DNA of 64,000 bases, from positions 2,046,001 to 2,110,000 of the forward strand of contig NC_012108.1 of the NCBI RefSeq assembly GCF_000020365.1. The letters are read 5' to 3'. A program made the position numbers and the translations under genes. Shown here piece after piece: positions 1 through 8,673 of this stretch. Under the pieces are notes generated by a model. That model searched no databases. It was not told the DNA's origin and saw nothing but the letters and a program-made list of their open reading frames with translations. The DNA is from Desulforapulum autotrophicum HRM2. Its GTDB lineage: Bacteria > Desulfobacterota > Desulfobacteria > Desulfobacterales > Desulfobacteraceae. The stretch's first letter is position 1, and every line of letters starts with the position of its first letter.

Positions 1-2
1 TG

Positions 3-62
3 GCTGATACTAACTTATCGTCCAAGATTTTAAAAGGTTCTGGTGGCATCATGTGGTCTTAA
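3..62 (+). CDS. Possible 3' end of a gene cut by the window edge
   Basis: An open frame enters from the left edge and ends at a TAA at 60-62, giving 19 residues with no recognisable motif. It is too short to identify. It is listed only because it lies on the same strand and about 145 bases upstream of the next gene, inside the integrase-bounded island. It may equally be non-coding. Confidence 0.2.
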   Translation, partial: ADTNLSSKILKGSGGIMWS

Positions 63-206
63 CTGAGGGCAATGCAAATGTTTATAGTTTTCAAACAATC
101 AGTGCGTAGGGTGGCACTATTCAGCATCCTGTTTATTAATTCTATGTCTGTAGTCATTTTCCCAACCAACCAAGTCTCACATGAGAGATAAACAAGGAGA
201 GATACA

Positions 207-776
207 ATGGGAACAGCAGCCATCATAGCAATCGCAGCAGTAGCAATCTTCTTTATCTGGAATACTAACAGAGCAAAGAACGTCATCAAGGCAAGACTCT
301 ATAAGGAGTACGGTTACGACCCTGAGATTGAGAAGCTGGGTGGCGCTGAGTTGATGAAGATGAACGACAGAATGGATGCAATGGGTACCCTTAAAGACAG
401 CAGCTTGAAGACAGCTCTTGAATTATATCAAAAAAATAGTGGAATAGGCCAGGCATTAACTTCTGATCAATTTGAACTCATTGTTAGTACCAGTGGATTT
501 AAAGATATTGACAGTCGATACAAAGCGTTAGGGTTAACAAATTGGGGAGCTCTTGCATGGCTATCGGCACAGCATGTAGGAAATGTTCTCAAATTGATGG
601 AAGACGGTAAGAGTATCAGTACTTTGATTTATGACGTGACTGAAAAAATGGCTTGTATTGGCACCTTCATCTTTAACCAAGTTCCTGAATTGAAGCTTAC
701 TAAAAAGGATATGACACCAATAGAGAATGCTGCTCTTGCTGCAACCCAATGGCTCAATGAAACGGAATCCCCATAA
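207..776 (+). CDS. Hypothetical membrane-anchored island protein
   Basis: A 189-residue protein I do not recognise. Residues 3-20 form a strongly hydrophobic stretch rich in Ala/Ile, a likely single N-terminal membrane anchor with the remainder soluble. The rest is mixed alpha-type sequence with no catalytic motif I can name. The start is well supported by a Shine-Dalgarno AAGGAGAG just upstream of the ATG. It sits tail to tail with the integrase and inside the selC-bounded island, so it is probably cargo of that element. No function is proposed. Confidence 0.6.
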   Translation: MGTAAIIAIAAVAIFFIWNTNRAKNVIKARLYKEYGYDPEIEKLGGAELMKMNDRMDAMGTLKDSSLKTALELYQKNSGIGQALTSDQFELIVSTSGFKDIDSRYKALGLTNWGALAWLSAQHVGNVLKLMEDGKSISTLIYDVTEKMACIGTFIFNQVPELKLTKKDMTPIENAALAATQWLNETESP

Positions 777-861
777 GAGAGGGAAGAGAGAGAACTACTG
801 ATGGGCTGGAATTAAGTCCAGAGCGCCGTATTAACAGCAAGAGCAATGGCGGTATTCTAAC

Positions 862-1959
862 TCAGAACACCTCATCAGCAACGCACACAGCCCTCTTTAA
901 AACCCCATTCACAAGATGTGCATATCGTTGTGTCATCTCAATCGTGGAGTGCCCCAGCAGCTCTTTAAGGGTGTATATATCGACCTTCCCGGAGCTGGCA
1001 AGATAAGAGGCATAGGTGTGTCTCAGGTCATGGAACCTGATTGATATTCCTGCTCTCTTCCTGATCCTCTTCCATGTTTCATCAAAGGTGTTGTAATAAT
1101 TACCAAGGGTAGAAGGGAAAACATAATCTGAGACCTTGAGTTTCCTACACCTCTCAAGGATCGTCATACAATGATTGTTAAGGGGTAAGGACTGAGCCTT
1201 CTTGCTTTTCGTATTCATGGCTTGAAGGGTCAGCAGATGATTCTCAAAGTCCACACTATCCCATGTCAATGACAAGACCTCTCCTTTACGTTTACCTGAG
1301 TACAGGGCAAACTTGATGACCAGGATAGCCCTTTCATTGTTCCATGTATCCAACACACTCATTAGTGACCTAAGCCCTGATTTGTCTAATGGATTATTGA
1401 TCCTGTTGTCAAACATTGGAGCTTCAACGGACTTGCATGGGTTGCCCCCCTGATACAATCCTTGCTGCATAGACCAATTGAACACCCTTTTAATAAGGAC
1501 AAGAACCTGTTTGATAGTGGCTGGTGCATAGTGGCCGCCCTTAGGTGTGTCTTTAGTTGCCATATGGTTCAAGATGTCCTGAACATGAGAAGGGGTGATC
1601 TTGTCCATCTTCATCCCCTTTAGGTGTGCGGAGATGTGAAGTTCCCATCTTATACGATCATCAATCCATGACCTTTTGTTTAAGCTTGCCCACGTCAGAT
1701 ACTTACTCCATACCCCATCAATGACCGGGGCTCTATGAATATTGAACACGTCTTCTTCAATGGACTGAGTCTTGAACTTAGCCTCAACCTTTTTCGCCAG
1801 CTCCAGAGTGTTGACTTGCTTAGACTTCCATTTGCCATTGGAGAGCTTGATTCTAACTTTGAATAGTTTGTTTGTTCTTAGGTTGTTGCCACACTTGCAT
1901 CTTAATGTTTGAAGTTTGTACGTCTTGTAACATACTGGACAGCACAGATTGATTGCCAT
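862..1959 (-). CDS. Tyrosine recombinase (selC-type island integrase)
   Basis: A 365-residue phage-type integrase catalysing site-specific strand exchange. The N-terminus carries a small zinc-ribbon-like cysteine cluster (C6, C7, C10, C21, C23), followed by a SAM-like core-binding domain and the catalytic domain. Catalytic residues are visible: R224 in a SGKRKGE box, H310-x-x-R313 in FHDLRHTY, H337 in LLGHS, and the nucleophile Y346 in QRYAHL. It is transcribed away from the tRNA-Sec gene, whose 3' end lies about 160 bases upstream, the usual arrangement for integrases using a tRNA 3' end as attachment site. A decayed relative with matching upstream DNA occurs at 28.5-29.2 kb. The DNA integration role is established for the family; use of selC is inferred from position. 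Confidence 0.92.
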   Translation of the reverse strand: MAINLCCPVCYKTYKLQTLRCKCGNNLRTNKLFKVRIKLSNGKWKSKQVNTLELAKKVEAKFKTQSIEEDVFNIHRAPVIDGVWSKYLTWASLNKRSWIDDRIRWELHISAHLKGMKMDKITPSHVQDILNHMATKDTPKGGHYAPATIKQVLVLIKRVFNWSMQQGLYQGGNPCKSVEAPMFDNRINNPLDKSGLRSLMSVLDTWNNERAILVIKFALYSGKRKGEVLSLTWDSVDFENHLLTLQAMNTKSKKAQSLPLNNHCMTILERCRKLKVSDYVFPSTLGNYYNTFDETWKRIRKRAGISIRFHDLRHTYASYLASSGKVDIYTLKELLGHSTIEMTQRYAHLVNGVLKRAVCVADEVF

Positions 1960-2121
1960 AACCCTATCCTTAATAGCTTTCCGGCTCTGTCACACAGTCA
2001 ACATACAGTCAACTATCATGATAAAAGCCGGGTTAAACATAAGGTAACTGAACATCATTAGGAAGGTGCTGTTGGAAGTATGGTATGGATTGTATTCTAA
2101 AGGATTTCAATAGGTTGGAAA

Positions 2122-2219
2122 TGGCGGAAGTGCATGGGAATCGAACCCACCCGGGACGGTTTTAGCGCCCCACATCGGATTTGAAGTCCGAGGGCCCCAC
2201 CAGTGAGCCGCGCACTTCC
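2122..2219 (-). tRNA. selC: tRNA-Sec (anticodon UCA)
   Basis: The minus strand folds into an unusually long tRNA (95 nt plus an encoded CCA at 2122-2124). It has an 8-bp acceptor stem (GGAAGTGC pairing with GCACTTCC), a long variable arm, a GGTTCGATTCC-type T loop and the anticodon TCA (complement of 2182-2184). The 8-bp acceptor and UCA anticodon are diagnostic of the selenocysteine tRNA, charged with serine, converted by SelA and delivered by SelB. Its 3' end faces the integrase gene, so it is the probable attachment site. A UGA-containing selenoprotein gene lies 6.5 kb away. Confidence 0.95.
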
Positions 2220-2569
2220 GCATCAAGACGATGAAAAGCGATTATACCTGATAAGCCTTGTTTGTCAACCCTTAACAGGGATTAAAAATTTTAAATTCCA
2301 GGAAAAAAGCTGGAAATTATCTCGTCTTCATTTGTGTGCAATGAGCCACTCCGGGTCCTTGTCTCTATTTTGGTTGTATGGGCTCTGTTTTTTTCTGCCA
2401 GATAGGATGTGATCTTATGTTCAATTGTCTTAAATAATATTGTTTCAACTTTCGGGATTGGCCTGTGGCGGGTATTATTGAACTTTTTTCGGCTTTAAAA
2501 GGGGGTGTCATGGTCTCTACAATGAGGTCTCCTTGGCTGTATATAAATTTGATGGAGGGGATACCCCTC

Positions 2570-2750
2570 TTTTTATTTGCAACTTTTAGGTGTAATCCTT
2601 TTTGCAGAGACACCGGGGCTAAGTATAGCGAAATTGCCTCGGACATAGAGATATTGAGCTTGCTTAGAATTGTCTGAGCGTTTTTTCAGGATGACTTAAA
2701 TTTTACGCCAACCGTTATTTGTGGTATTAGGGACAAAGTGTTGCTTTCGA
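2570..2750 (-). pseudogene. Decayed RelB/DinJ-type antitoxin fragment
   Basis: The minus strand encodes the characteristic RelB/DinJ core (KNAQTILSKLNISMSEAIS followed by VSLQKGLHLKV), the ribbon-helix-helix antitoxin family. The frame is broken by an in-frame TGA (complement of 2686-2688) just before this core. The N-terminal strand survives only weakly (ITVGVKF), and no intact start is in frame. Downstream no toxin gene is recognisable. The remaining parts of the 2220-2975 gap show nothing I can support. Identification rests on pattern recognition of the family and was not confirmed by a search. Confidence 0.6.
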
Positions 2751-2975
2751 CATTACCTGTGATGATGAGTAATCCTGCTCGTCCCCATATGAAAAAATCC
2801 TTAAAGAAAAGTGGTTTTGAATTCAAACAAAATGCGCTACAAATATTGATTTGTATTTATGTTAATCCCGTGAGGCCCTGTGGGTGGGCAGCCCTTATAA
2901 ACAAGAATGAATTGGTAAATGAACTGCATTCACTTGCTGCTGAGACCATACTCTGCATCAATAAGAGAATATTTT

Positions 2976-4202
2976 ATGACTTTTTCCACACTGGGCTTAT
3001 CTGCCCCTATCGTTAAAGCTGTGGCTGGGCAGGGGTATGAAACGCCATCGCCTATTCAGGTCAGGGCGATTCCTGCTGTGCTCAAAGGCAGGGATGTGAT
3101 GGCTGCAGCGCAGACCGGCACTGGTAAGACCCTGGTTTTCACTCTGCCTGTTTTAGAACGGCTTTCGAAACTGGCCCCGGTTCAAGCGAATCAGGTGCGT
3201 GCCCTTGTTTTGGTGCCCACACGTGAATTGGCTGTCCAGATTGGTGAAAGCGTGACAACCTTTGGCAGGCATTTGCATTTACGTTCCACAGCGGTGTTTG
3301 GCGGTGTGAAGATAAATCCCCAGATGATGAAATTACGTGGAGGTGTTGATGTGCTGGTCGCAACACCCGGACGTCTGCTGGATCTCCACAGCAAAAATGC
3401 AGTGAAGTTTGACCGGCTGGAAGTACTTGTATTGGATGAAGCTGATCGAATGCTGAACATGGGGTTTATCCATGATATTGGGAAAATTATAGCTCTTTTG
3501 CCTAACCAGCGTCAGACCTTGATGTTCTCAGCGACCTTTCCTGATGAGATTCGTGATCTGGCCCGTGGGCTGCTCCATGATCCTGTTGAGATTTCGGTTG
3601 CACCTCCCAATTCTGTGTTGAAAATAATCAAGCAGTGGGTTTATCCGGTGGATCAGAATAAGAAGTCGGCATTACTCTCAAAATTAATTTGCGATAATCA
3701 ATGGGAGCAGGTGCTTGTATTCAGTAAAACCAAGAATGGTGCAGACCGGTTGGTACGTCATTTGGAAAAAGAGGGGATTGACGCTGCGGCAATCCATGGC
3801 GATAAGAGTCAGGGTGCACGTACGAAAGCTTTGGAAAATTTTAAAAAGGGTACGGTTCGAATTTTGGTGGCGACGGACATAGCGGCCCGTGGGTTGGATA
3901 TTTATCAGCTACCCCAGGTGGTCAATTTTGATCTGCCCCATGTGAAGGAAGATTATGTGCATCTTATGGGCCGTACGGGTAGGGCCGGTGCCCCCGGCCA
4001 GGTGATCTCTTTGGTTTGCGCTGATGAGTTTCAGCAGCTATCCGATATTGAGCGATTGATAAAGATGGTGTTGACACGCAAGATAATTGATGGTTTTGAG
4101 CCAATTCCTGCTTTACCCGAGTCAATTTTGGATGTTCGGCCATTTCGAGCCAAAAAACCGAAAAAATTTAAAAACCAGAAGCCCTGCGGGAGCGCTATTT
4201 GA
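2976..4202 (+). CDS. rhlE: DEAD-box ATP-dependent RNA helicase (RhlE-like)
   Basis: A 408-residue helicase that unwinds RNA using ATP, typically in ribosome assembly or RNA turnover. The ordered motifs are all present: Q motif ([10 protein letters not shown]), Walker [23 protein letters not shown], the DEAD-like box DEADRM, SAT, the C-terminal domain with [11 protein letters not shown] and the arginine-finger motif GRTGRAG. A short basic tail ([10 protein letters not shown]) follows. I chose the ATG at 2976, which begins right at the conserved TFSTLGLS segment, over an in-frame ATG 57 bases upstream that adds unrelated residues. It is followed by the modular repeat locus A. Its 5' region is long and gene-poor. 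Confidence 0.93.
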   Translation: MTFSTLGLSAPIVKAVAGQGYETPSPIQVRAIPAVLKGRDVMAAAQTGTGKTLVFTLPVLERLSKLAPVQANQVRALVLVPTRELAVQIGESVTTFGRHLHLRSTAVFGGVKINPQMMKLRGGVDVLVATPGRLLDLHSKNAVKFDRLEVLVLDEADRMLNMGFIHDIGKIIALLPNQRQTLMFSATFPDEIRDLARGLLHDPVEISVAPPNSVLKIIKQWVYPVDQNKKSALLSKLICDNQWEQVLVFSKTKNGADRLVRHLEKEGIDAAAIHGDKSQGARTKALENFKKGTVRILVATDIAARGLDIYQLPQVVNFDLPHVKEDYVHLMGRTGRAGAPGQVISLVCADEFQQLSDIERLIKMVLTRKIIDGFEPIPALPESILDVRPFRAKKPKKFKNQKPCGSAI

Positions 4203-4299
4203 CCGAACCTGCAGCGTTGCCGGTCAATTGCGGTAGGCGACTATGACCTCATGCCCGTCGTCTTGCATATCCAGCCAACAACCGCTTACAACTTTTAGG

Positions 4300-4694
4300 T
4301 CCTATATAACCCACATGTCCTGCGGACACAACGAAATATGAAACACGATGATACAGGGCAGGCGATAGTACCATTCCGTCCTCTTTGGTTACCCTGACCG
4401 GAACGGTAAACGTCGGGGGAATTTCTGCCCTTCCAGACTAAAGCGCAGGAACTGCGGGCTAAAGTCCTCAAACAGCCTGCGCTTCTTAACGCCTGGAAGG
4501 GCAAAAATCCTAACCCCTTTGGTTTACAATGTTCCAGTCAGGGAAACCAAAGAGGGCTCTAAAGTCGAGACTTTCACAATGATGTTTCGACAAGAGTTTC
4601 TTATAAACCGGCACGGCCGGAACGAGGTATGGCTCCAGCCTCAACGAATTTTGAAACACCTTCATTGACAATGCTTTGGCGAGTGTTTCATATA
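4300..4694 (+). repeat. Modular hairpin repeat, locus A (modules X-Y-W-V)
   Basis: One of four loci built from shared hairpin modules. X (about 4300-4344) contains the small inverted repeat TGTCC-TGC-GGACA. Y (4340-4600, 261 bp) is a long hairpin with outer arms starting CTTTGGTTACCCTG and ending CAGGGAAACCAAAG, and inner arms TGCCCTTCCAG/CTGGAAGGGCA and GCGCAGG/CCTGCGC. W (4596-4657) carries CCGGCACGGCCGG. V (4653-4689) is GAAACACC to GTGTTTC. Neighbouring modules share a GAAAC or GTTTC pentamer. It lies between convergent rhlE and tRNA-Gln. Open frames inside Y recur in other copies only because the DNA is conserved; I do not regard them as genes. Confidence 0.9.
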
Positions 4695-4724
4695 AAAATG
4701 ATGGACCAAATATTTTTAAAACAT

Positions 4725-4757
4725 AAAGGCCCTTAGCGTTACGCTAAGAGCCTTTTA
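4725..4757 (-). terminator. Hairpin terminator after tRNA-Gln
   Basis: Inverted repeat with arms CTTAGCG and CGCTAAG around a 3-base loop, extended by AAGG(C) and GCCTT, and ending in a T-rich run on the minus strand. It sits immediately downstream of tRNA-Gln on the minus strand and fits a rho-independent terminator. The symmetrical ends mean it could act in both directions. Confidence 0.7.
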
Positions 4758-4762
4758 ATTTC

Positions 4763-4836
4763 TGGCTGGGTGATAAGGATTCGAACCTTAATTGACGGAG
4801 TCAGAGTCCGTAGTCCTGCCATTGGACGATCACCCA
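4763..4836 (-). tRNA. tRNA-Gln (anticodon CUG)
   Basis: The minus strand folds into a standard cloverleaf: acceptor TGGGTGA/TCACCCA, discriminator G and encoded CCA (4763-4765), T loop GGTTCGAATCC, anticodon stem ACGGA/TCCGT with the loop CTCTGAC. The anticodon CTG (complement of 4802-4804) reads CAG, glutamine. Confidence 0.95.
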
Positions 4837-4973
4837 ATGAATTGAATGAACGCTTTATACCTTATGCAACTCTTCGAGTCAATAGGATATTTATTAAAAA
4901 AGTGGCAAATGTTTATGAGTGTGGTAAATTTAATAAGGGTTGTTTTATGCTCACTATTATTTGGGGAGGAATC

Positions 4974-5261
4974 ATGACAATAAAAGTTCTCATCAAACGA
5001 AAAGTCCAGGAATCGAAAAGCAAAGAGTTGAATCTGTTGTTTGTTAAACTCCGGGGGCTTGCCATGGCGCAAAAAGGGTATATCGGCGGTGAGACGCTAA
5101 AGCGAGTTGATACGCCTGGTGAGTACCTTATTGTCAGTCGCTGGCAGAGCATTGACGACTGGACCCGATGGCTTGTGAGCAGGGAAAGGACAGACATCCA
5201 AGGGAAAATTGATGCATTGACCGATGCTGAGACCAAATTTGAAATTTATACGAATGGGTAG
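4974..5261 (+). CDS. Small ABM (antibiotic biosynthesis monooxygenase-like) domain protein
   Basis: A 95-residue protein with the single ferredoxin-like ABM fold seen in heme-degrading and quinol monooxygenases and in many uncharacterised small dimers. The pattern is an N-terminal strand TIKVLIKRKV, a helix, a central GYIGGETL strand, and the LIVSRWQSIDDWTRW segment typical of the family. I chose ATG 4974 because GGGGAGGA lies just upstream; the longer open frame runs through tRNA-Gln on the other strand and is not plausible. The substrate is unknown. It converges on the TolA-like gene across a shared terminator. Confidence 0.75.
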   Translation: MTIKVLIKRKVQESKSKELNLLFVKLRGLAMAQKGYIGGETLKRVDTPGEYLIVSRWQSIDDWTRWLVSRERTDIQGKIDALTDAETKFEIYTNG

Positions 5262-5268
5262 CTGAATC

Positions 5269-5292
5269 GGCAGCAGCCCATGGGCTGCTGCC
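5269..5292. terminator. Bidirectional terminator, perfect 24-nt palindrome
   Basis: GGCAGCAGCCCA followed directly by its exact complement, then TTTGG. It lies between two convergent genes (ABM protein on the plus strand and the TolA-like gene on the minus strand), so it probably ends transcription from both sides. Confidence 0.7.
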
Positions 5293-5302
5293 TTTGGTTT
5301 CG

Positions 5303-7006
5303 TTAATTATGGATTTCTGACGGTTCTTTTTCCGGTGTTGCTTCTATTGCTGATGGAGCGTTTTCCGTTTCATGGGTTTGTTCTACTGCTACTGGAGCGT
5401 CTTTCTCTTCCAGTGAGGGTTCGATTGTCGCTGGAACGGGAACGCTTTGTTCTTCCGGTGCTGCTTCTAATGAGACTGGAATGGCTTCTTGTTCCTGAAC
5501 TTGCCCGGGCAGGACGATTCTGGTTGACTTGATGTTTGTCAAAGCTTCATGGATGGTTTTTTCATAAAGGGAGATCGTTTCTTTCTCCTCTGGGGTTGTC
5601 GCAAAATAAGAGGCCTTGCCCACAAGGTCAATGATTGGTTGAAAATCAGGAAGGCCTTGTTCTTTGATTAGGGTGTTTGCCATGTCAAGGTAATAATTAA
5701 AGGTAATGGGAAAGACTTCCTGCTTTGAATAGATCTTCTGTGTCATTTTCGGCAGGTGGAGCCCTTCCAGGAGAATAACTTTTTGGGTGTTCTTGGGTGA
5801 AAATTGTCCTTTCCAGATTTCCACGCCGGCATTGGTTTGTTTGATGTAAAATCTTTTGGAGTTGTTGATACTTGCACCCACAGCCAGTGAAATTAACAGA
5901 ACAAAAGCGATACCCGCAAGAATAGCTGCCATGGGTTTTGGTTTGGCGTCTGAAGTGTTGTTTTGTTTCTGAACCTGACTGGCAGTAGATTCAGCCTCCT
6001 TTGCCTCTTGCTCTGCAATTTCCCTGATAACCCTTTTGATTTCAATGGCTCTTTTAGCAGCCTCATCAGCCAGGCGTTTTTCTTCGGCCTTTTTAGCAGC
6101 CTCATCAGCCAGGCGTTTTTCTTCGGCCTTTTTAGCAGCCTCATCAGCCAGGCGTTTTTCTTCAGCCTTTTTAGCAGCCTCATCAGCCAGGCGTTTTTCT
6201 TCAGCCTTTTTAGCAGCCTCATCAGCCAGGCGTTTTTCTTCGGCCTTTTTAGCGGCCTCATCAGCCAGGCGTTTTTCTTCAGCCTTTTTAGCAGCCTCAT
6301 CAGCCAGGCGTTTTTCTTCGGCCTTTTTAGCAGCCTCATCAGCCAGGCGTTTTTCTTCAGCCTTTTTAGCGGCCTCATCAGCCAGGCGTTTTTCTTCAGC
6401 CTTTTTAGCGGCCTCATCAGCCAGGCGTTTTTCTTCAGCCTTTTTAGCGGCCTCATCAGCCAGGCGTTTTTCTTCGGCCTTTTTAGCGGCCTGATCAGCC
6501 AGGCGTTTTTCTTCAGCCTTTTTAGCAGCCTCATCAGCCAGGCGTTTTTCTTCGGCCTTTTTAGCAGCCTCATCAGCCAGGCGTTTTTCTTCGGCCTTTT
6601 TAGCGGCCTCATCAGCCAGGCGTTTTTCTTCAGCCTTTTTAGCGGCTTCATCAGCCAGGCGTTTTTCTTCAGCCTTTTTAGCGGCTTCATCAGCCAGGCG
6701 TTTTTCTTCGGCCTTTTTAGCGGCTTCATCAGCCAGGCGTTTTTCTTCGGCCTTTTTAGCGGCTTCATCAGCCAGGCGTTTTTCTTCAGCTTTTTTAGCG
6801 GCCTCTTCAGCAAGACGTTGCTCTTTAGCCTTTTTAGCAGCCTCTTCGGCGGGTTGTTGTTTCTCGGCCTTCTTGTCCGTGGTTTTGGATGGGGTTTTTT
6901 TCGTTACCTGCTTTTTTGCCGTTTCGTTATTGGTCATTTTTTTGTCTGATTTTTTCTTGGCAGCAGTGGTTTTTGTTTTTGTAGTGGTTTTCTTTTTTGC
7001 AGCCAT
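5303..7006 (-). CDS. Lys/Ala/Glu-rich repeat protein with one membrane segment (TolA-like architecture)
   Basis: A 567-residue protein. Order of regions: a basic Lys/Thr/Ala-rich N-terminus (histone H1-like), then 19 nearly identical 13-residue repeats of the type KKAEEKRLADEAA predicted to form one very long charged helix or coiled coil, a single hydrophobic segment (AAILAGIAFVLLISLAVGA), a globular domain of about 130 residues, and a Glu/Pro/Ala-rich tail. The layout recalls TolA-type spacer helices, but the membrane segment follows the repeat helix instead of preceding it, so orthology is doubtful. The start at 7006 has GGGGA upstream; an in-frame ATG 51 bases earlier has no such signal. 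Function unknown; a cell-envelope or nucleoid-tethering role is only a guess from composition. Confidence 0.7.
   Translation of the reverse strand: MAAKKKTTTKTKTTAAKKKSDKKMTNNETAKKQVTKKTPSKTTDKKAEKQQPAEEAAKKAKEQRLAEEAAKKAEEKRLADEAAKKAEEKRLADEAAKKAEEKRLADEAAKKAEEKRLADEAAKKAEEKRLADEAAKKAEEKRLADEAAKKAEEKRLADEAAKKAEEKRLADQAAKKAEEKRLADEAAKKAEEKRLADEAAKKAEEKRLADEAAKKAEEKRLADEAAKKAEEKRLADEAAKKAEEKRLADEAAKKAEEKRLADEAAKKAEEKRLADEAAKKAEEKRLADEAAKKAEEKRLADEAAKKAEEKRLADEAAKRAIEIKRVIREIAEQEAKEAESTASQVQKQNNTSDAKPKPMAAILAGIAFVLLISLAVGASINNSKRFYIKQTNAGVEIWKGQFSPKNTQKVILLEGLHLPKMTQKIYSKQEVFPITFNYYLDMANTLIKEQGLPDFQPIIDLVGKASYFATTPEEKETISLYEKTIHEALTNIKSTRIVLPGQVQEQEAIPVSLEAAPEEQSVPVPATIEPSLEEKDAPVAVEQTHETENAPSAIEATPEKEPSEIHN
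6056..6796 (-). repeat. Nineteen tandem 39-bp in-frame repeats
   Basis: Nineteen units of 39 bp encode the 13-residue helix repeat of the TolA-like protein. Units differ at only a few synonymous positions (for example GCAGCC versus GCGGCC, or TTCTTCGGCC versus TTCTTCAGCC on the plus strand) plus one Glu to Gln change. Such identity implies recent expansion or ongoing homogenisation and makes the copy number likely to vary between strains. Confidence 0.95.
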
Positions 7007-7166
7007 GGTTCCCCTTTTGCTGAAGTTGATTAAGAATTTTTTTGTTCGGACCGACACCTAATACAATTGAAAAAATAACCCAACACATATATAATTCAAC
7101 GTATTTTGTAAATACTTTGTTGGTGGTTGAGGCGAGAGTCTTTTTTTTCTTTTTTTTGAGGGTCGG

Positions 7167-7997
7167 ATGTCTGATAAGCTGAAAAATCTTGTTCACAGTC
7201 TCAAGGCGTATGGGAAAATTGCCATTGCTTTTTCCGGAGGTGTTGACAGCGCTTTTCTGGCGGCTGTGGCAAAAGACACCTGTGGGTCTTCCGTGGCAAT
7301 TACGGTCAAGTCTGCGTTCCAATCCGGGCAGGAGGCTTACAATGCCGTTTGTATGGCTGAAGCGATTGGTATCCGGCATGTTGTTGTTCAGGCAGATGTG
7401 CTGGGAAATTCAAGGATTGTTAAGAATACAAGTGAGCGGTGTTATTTCTGCAAAAAAATGATTTTTTCCCTGTTAACGGACCGGGCTGACGAGCTGGGTC
7501 TGAAGACGATTGTTCATGGTGCTAATGTTGATGATTTGGCCGATTACCGGCCAGGGCTTAGAGCTGCCCGGGAAATGGGCGTGATTGCTCCCCTCTTGGA
7601 CGCTGGGCTGACTAAGAACGAAATTCGTGATTTATCCAGGCGAGCCGGGCTTAAGACCTGGAATATGGACGCCCAGTCCTGCCTTGCCACCCGCATTCCC
7701 TATGGGGACACGATAACCCTTGAAAAGCTTGAAATGGTGGAAAACGGTGAACGTGTTCTGGGTGCCCTTGGATTCAGCGGTGCACGGGTTCGCTTCCATG
7801 GGGCGGTTGCAAGGATCGAACTTAAATCCCAGGCGGTGGGCCAGGGCCTGGAAATGAATAAGATTTCAGAAGAAAAATTGCGGCAAACAGTGGTTGAATC
7901 GTTTAAAAAAATTGGTTTTAAATATATCTGCCTGGATCTTGAAGGGTATGTCATGGGCAGCATGAACCGTTCCCTGGGCGATTCTTTTCTAAAGTGA
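7167..7997 (+). CDS. larE: LarE-type ATP-dependent sulfur transferase
   Basis: A 276-residue PP-loop protein. LarE adenylates and then sulfurates the pyridinium dicarboxylate mononucleotide during synthesis of the nickel-pincer cofactor of lactate racemase. The PP-loop SGGVDS (residues 23-28) is intact. Three cysteines stand out: C92 and C95 in RCYFCK and C172 in QSCLATRIPYG. Single-cysteine LarE proteins sacrifice the last of these; proteins with all three are known to hold an iron-sulfur cluster, so this one may be catalytic (inference). larA, larB and larC are not in the window, so the target enzyme is not shown. It converges on ndk. Confidence 0.85.
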   Translation: MSDKLKNLVHSLKAYGKIAIAFSGGVDSAFLAAVAKDTCGSSVAITVKSAFQSGQEAYNAVCMAEAIGIRHVVVQADVLGNSRIVKNTSERCYFCKKMIFSLLTDRADELGLKTIVHGANVDDLADYRPGLRAAREMGVIAPLLDAGLTKNEIRDLSRRAGLKTWNMDAQSCLATRIPYGDTITLEKLEMVENGERVLGALGFSGARVRFHGAVARIELKSQAVGQGLEMNKISEEKLRQTVVESFKKIGFKYICLDLEGYVMGSMNRSLGDSFLK

Positions 7998-8051
7998 AGA
8001 GCTGGTGGGCTTTTTTGGGGGGGAGATGGAGTGCGGGATATCTCTAGTCGT

Positions 8052-8089
8052 ATTGTCGGATACCCCGCCAAAAAAGTCTATCCGACAAT
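8052..8089. other. Inverted repeat overlapping the 3' end of ndk
   Basis: ATTGTCGGATA at 8052-8062 is matched exactly by TATCCGACAAT at 8079-8089. The right arm is the last codons of ndk including its stop codon; the left arm lies in the larE-ndk gap. It could serve as a terminator-like hairpin (a T-run follows the right arm on the minus strand inside the loop) or be an inverted duplication of the gene end. Confidence 0.5.
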
Positions 8090-8494
8090 TTCCATGTCGT
8101 TGAAAAAATAGCCAATTTCAAAAGCTGCTGTCTCAGGGGCATCGGAACCATGGACAACATTTTTTTCAATATCCGTTGCAAAGTCCCTTCGAATGGTTCC
8201 CTCTTCAGCCTCTTTGAAGTTGGTGGCGCCCATGAGCTTTCGGTTTTTGGCGATGACATCGTCACCCTCAAGTACCATGACAACAATGGGGCCCGATGTC
8301 ATGAACTCGGTCAGGCTGTTGAAAAAGGGTCGTTCCCGATGAACCGCATAAAACCCCTGTGCCTGCTTTTGGGTTAACTGCATCATTTTCAGAGCTGCAA
8401 TATGAATTCCCTGGTCCTGGAATCGTTTGACAACTTCTCCAATTAGATTTTTTTTCACACCGTCGGGCTTGATGATTGATAAAGTTCTTTCCAT
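8078..8494 (-). CDS. ndk: Nucleoside diphosphate kinase
   Basis: A 138-residue NDP kinase, the normal length for the family. It transfers the gamma phosphate of ATP to nucleoside diphosphates through a phosphohistidine. The N-terminal [12 protein letters not shown] strand and the active-site NVVHGSD with H115 are present. The start ATG is preceded by AAGGAT on the minus strand. It is transcribed divergently from the HesB-like selenoprotein and convergently to larE. Confidence 0.97.
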   Translation of the reverse strand: MERTLSIIKPDGVKKNLIGEVVKRFQDQGIHIAALKMMQLTQKQAQGFYAVHRERPFFNSLTEFMTSGPIVVMVLEGDDVIAKNRKLMGATNFKEAEEGTIRRDFATDIEKNVVHGSDAPETAAFEIGYFFNDMEIVG

Positions 8495-8673
8495 GTTTTT
8501 ATCCTTTTCTCTTGGGTTTTTTCGTGGTTTTCCTGCTCAATGGAACAGGTAAATTATCACAAAGATAGACGACAAGTCAACTCCTGGTTCTTGACAACCC
8601 ATGGGTATGTGATTAAAATGTTTAAACCAGCAATCAACTGGGTCTTTAATAATCGAACAAGGAGAGTTTAACA

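Noticed and set aside
59-289. A 76-residue hydrophobic minus-strand frame
   Set aside because: It overlaps the start and ribosome site of the plus-strand 207 gene and its hydrophobic part is the antisense of that gene's membrane segment.
4295-4504. A 69-residue minus-strand frame with a near-identical partner at 53012-53311
   Set aside because: Both lie inside the Y module. Their similarity reflects conserved repeat DNA, and there is no ribosome site or protein-like substitution pattern.
5893-6949. Long open frames on both strands across the 39-bp repeats
   Set aside because: The 39-bp period is a multiple of three, so absence of stops in one unit keeps several frames open. Only the Lys/Ala/Glu frame has a start signal and sensible flanking domains.
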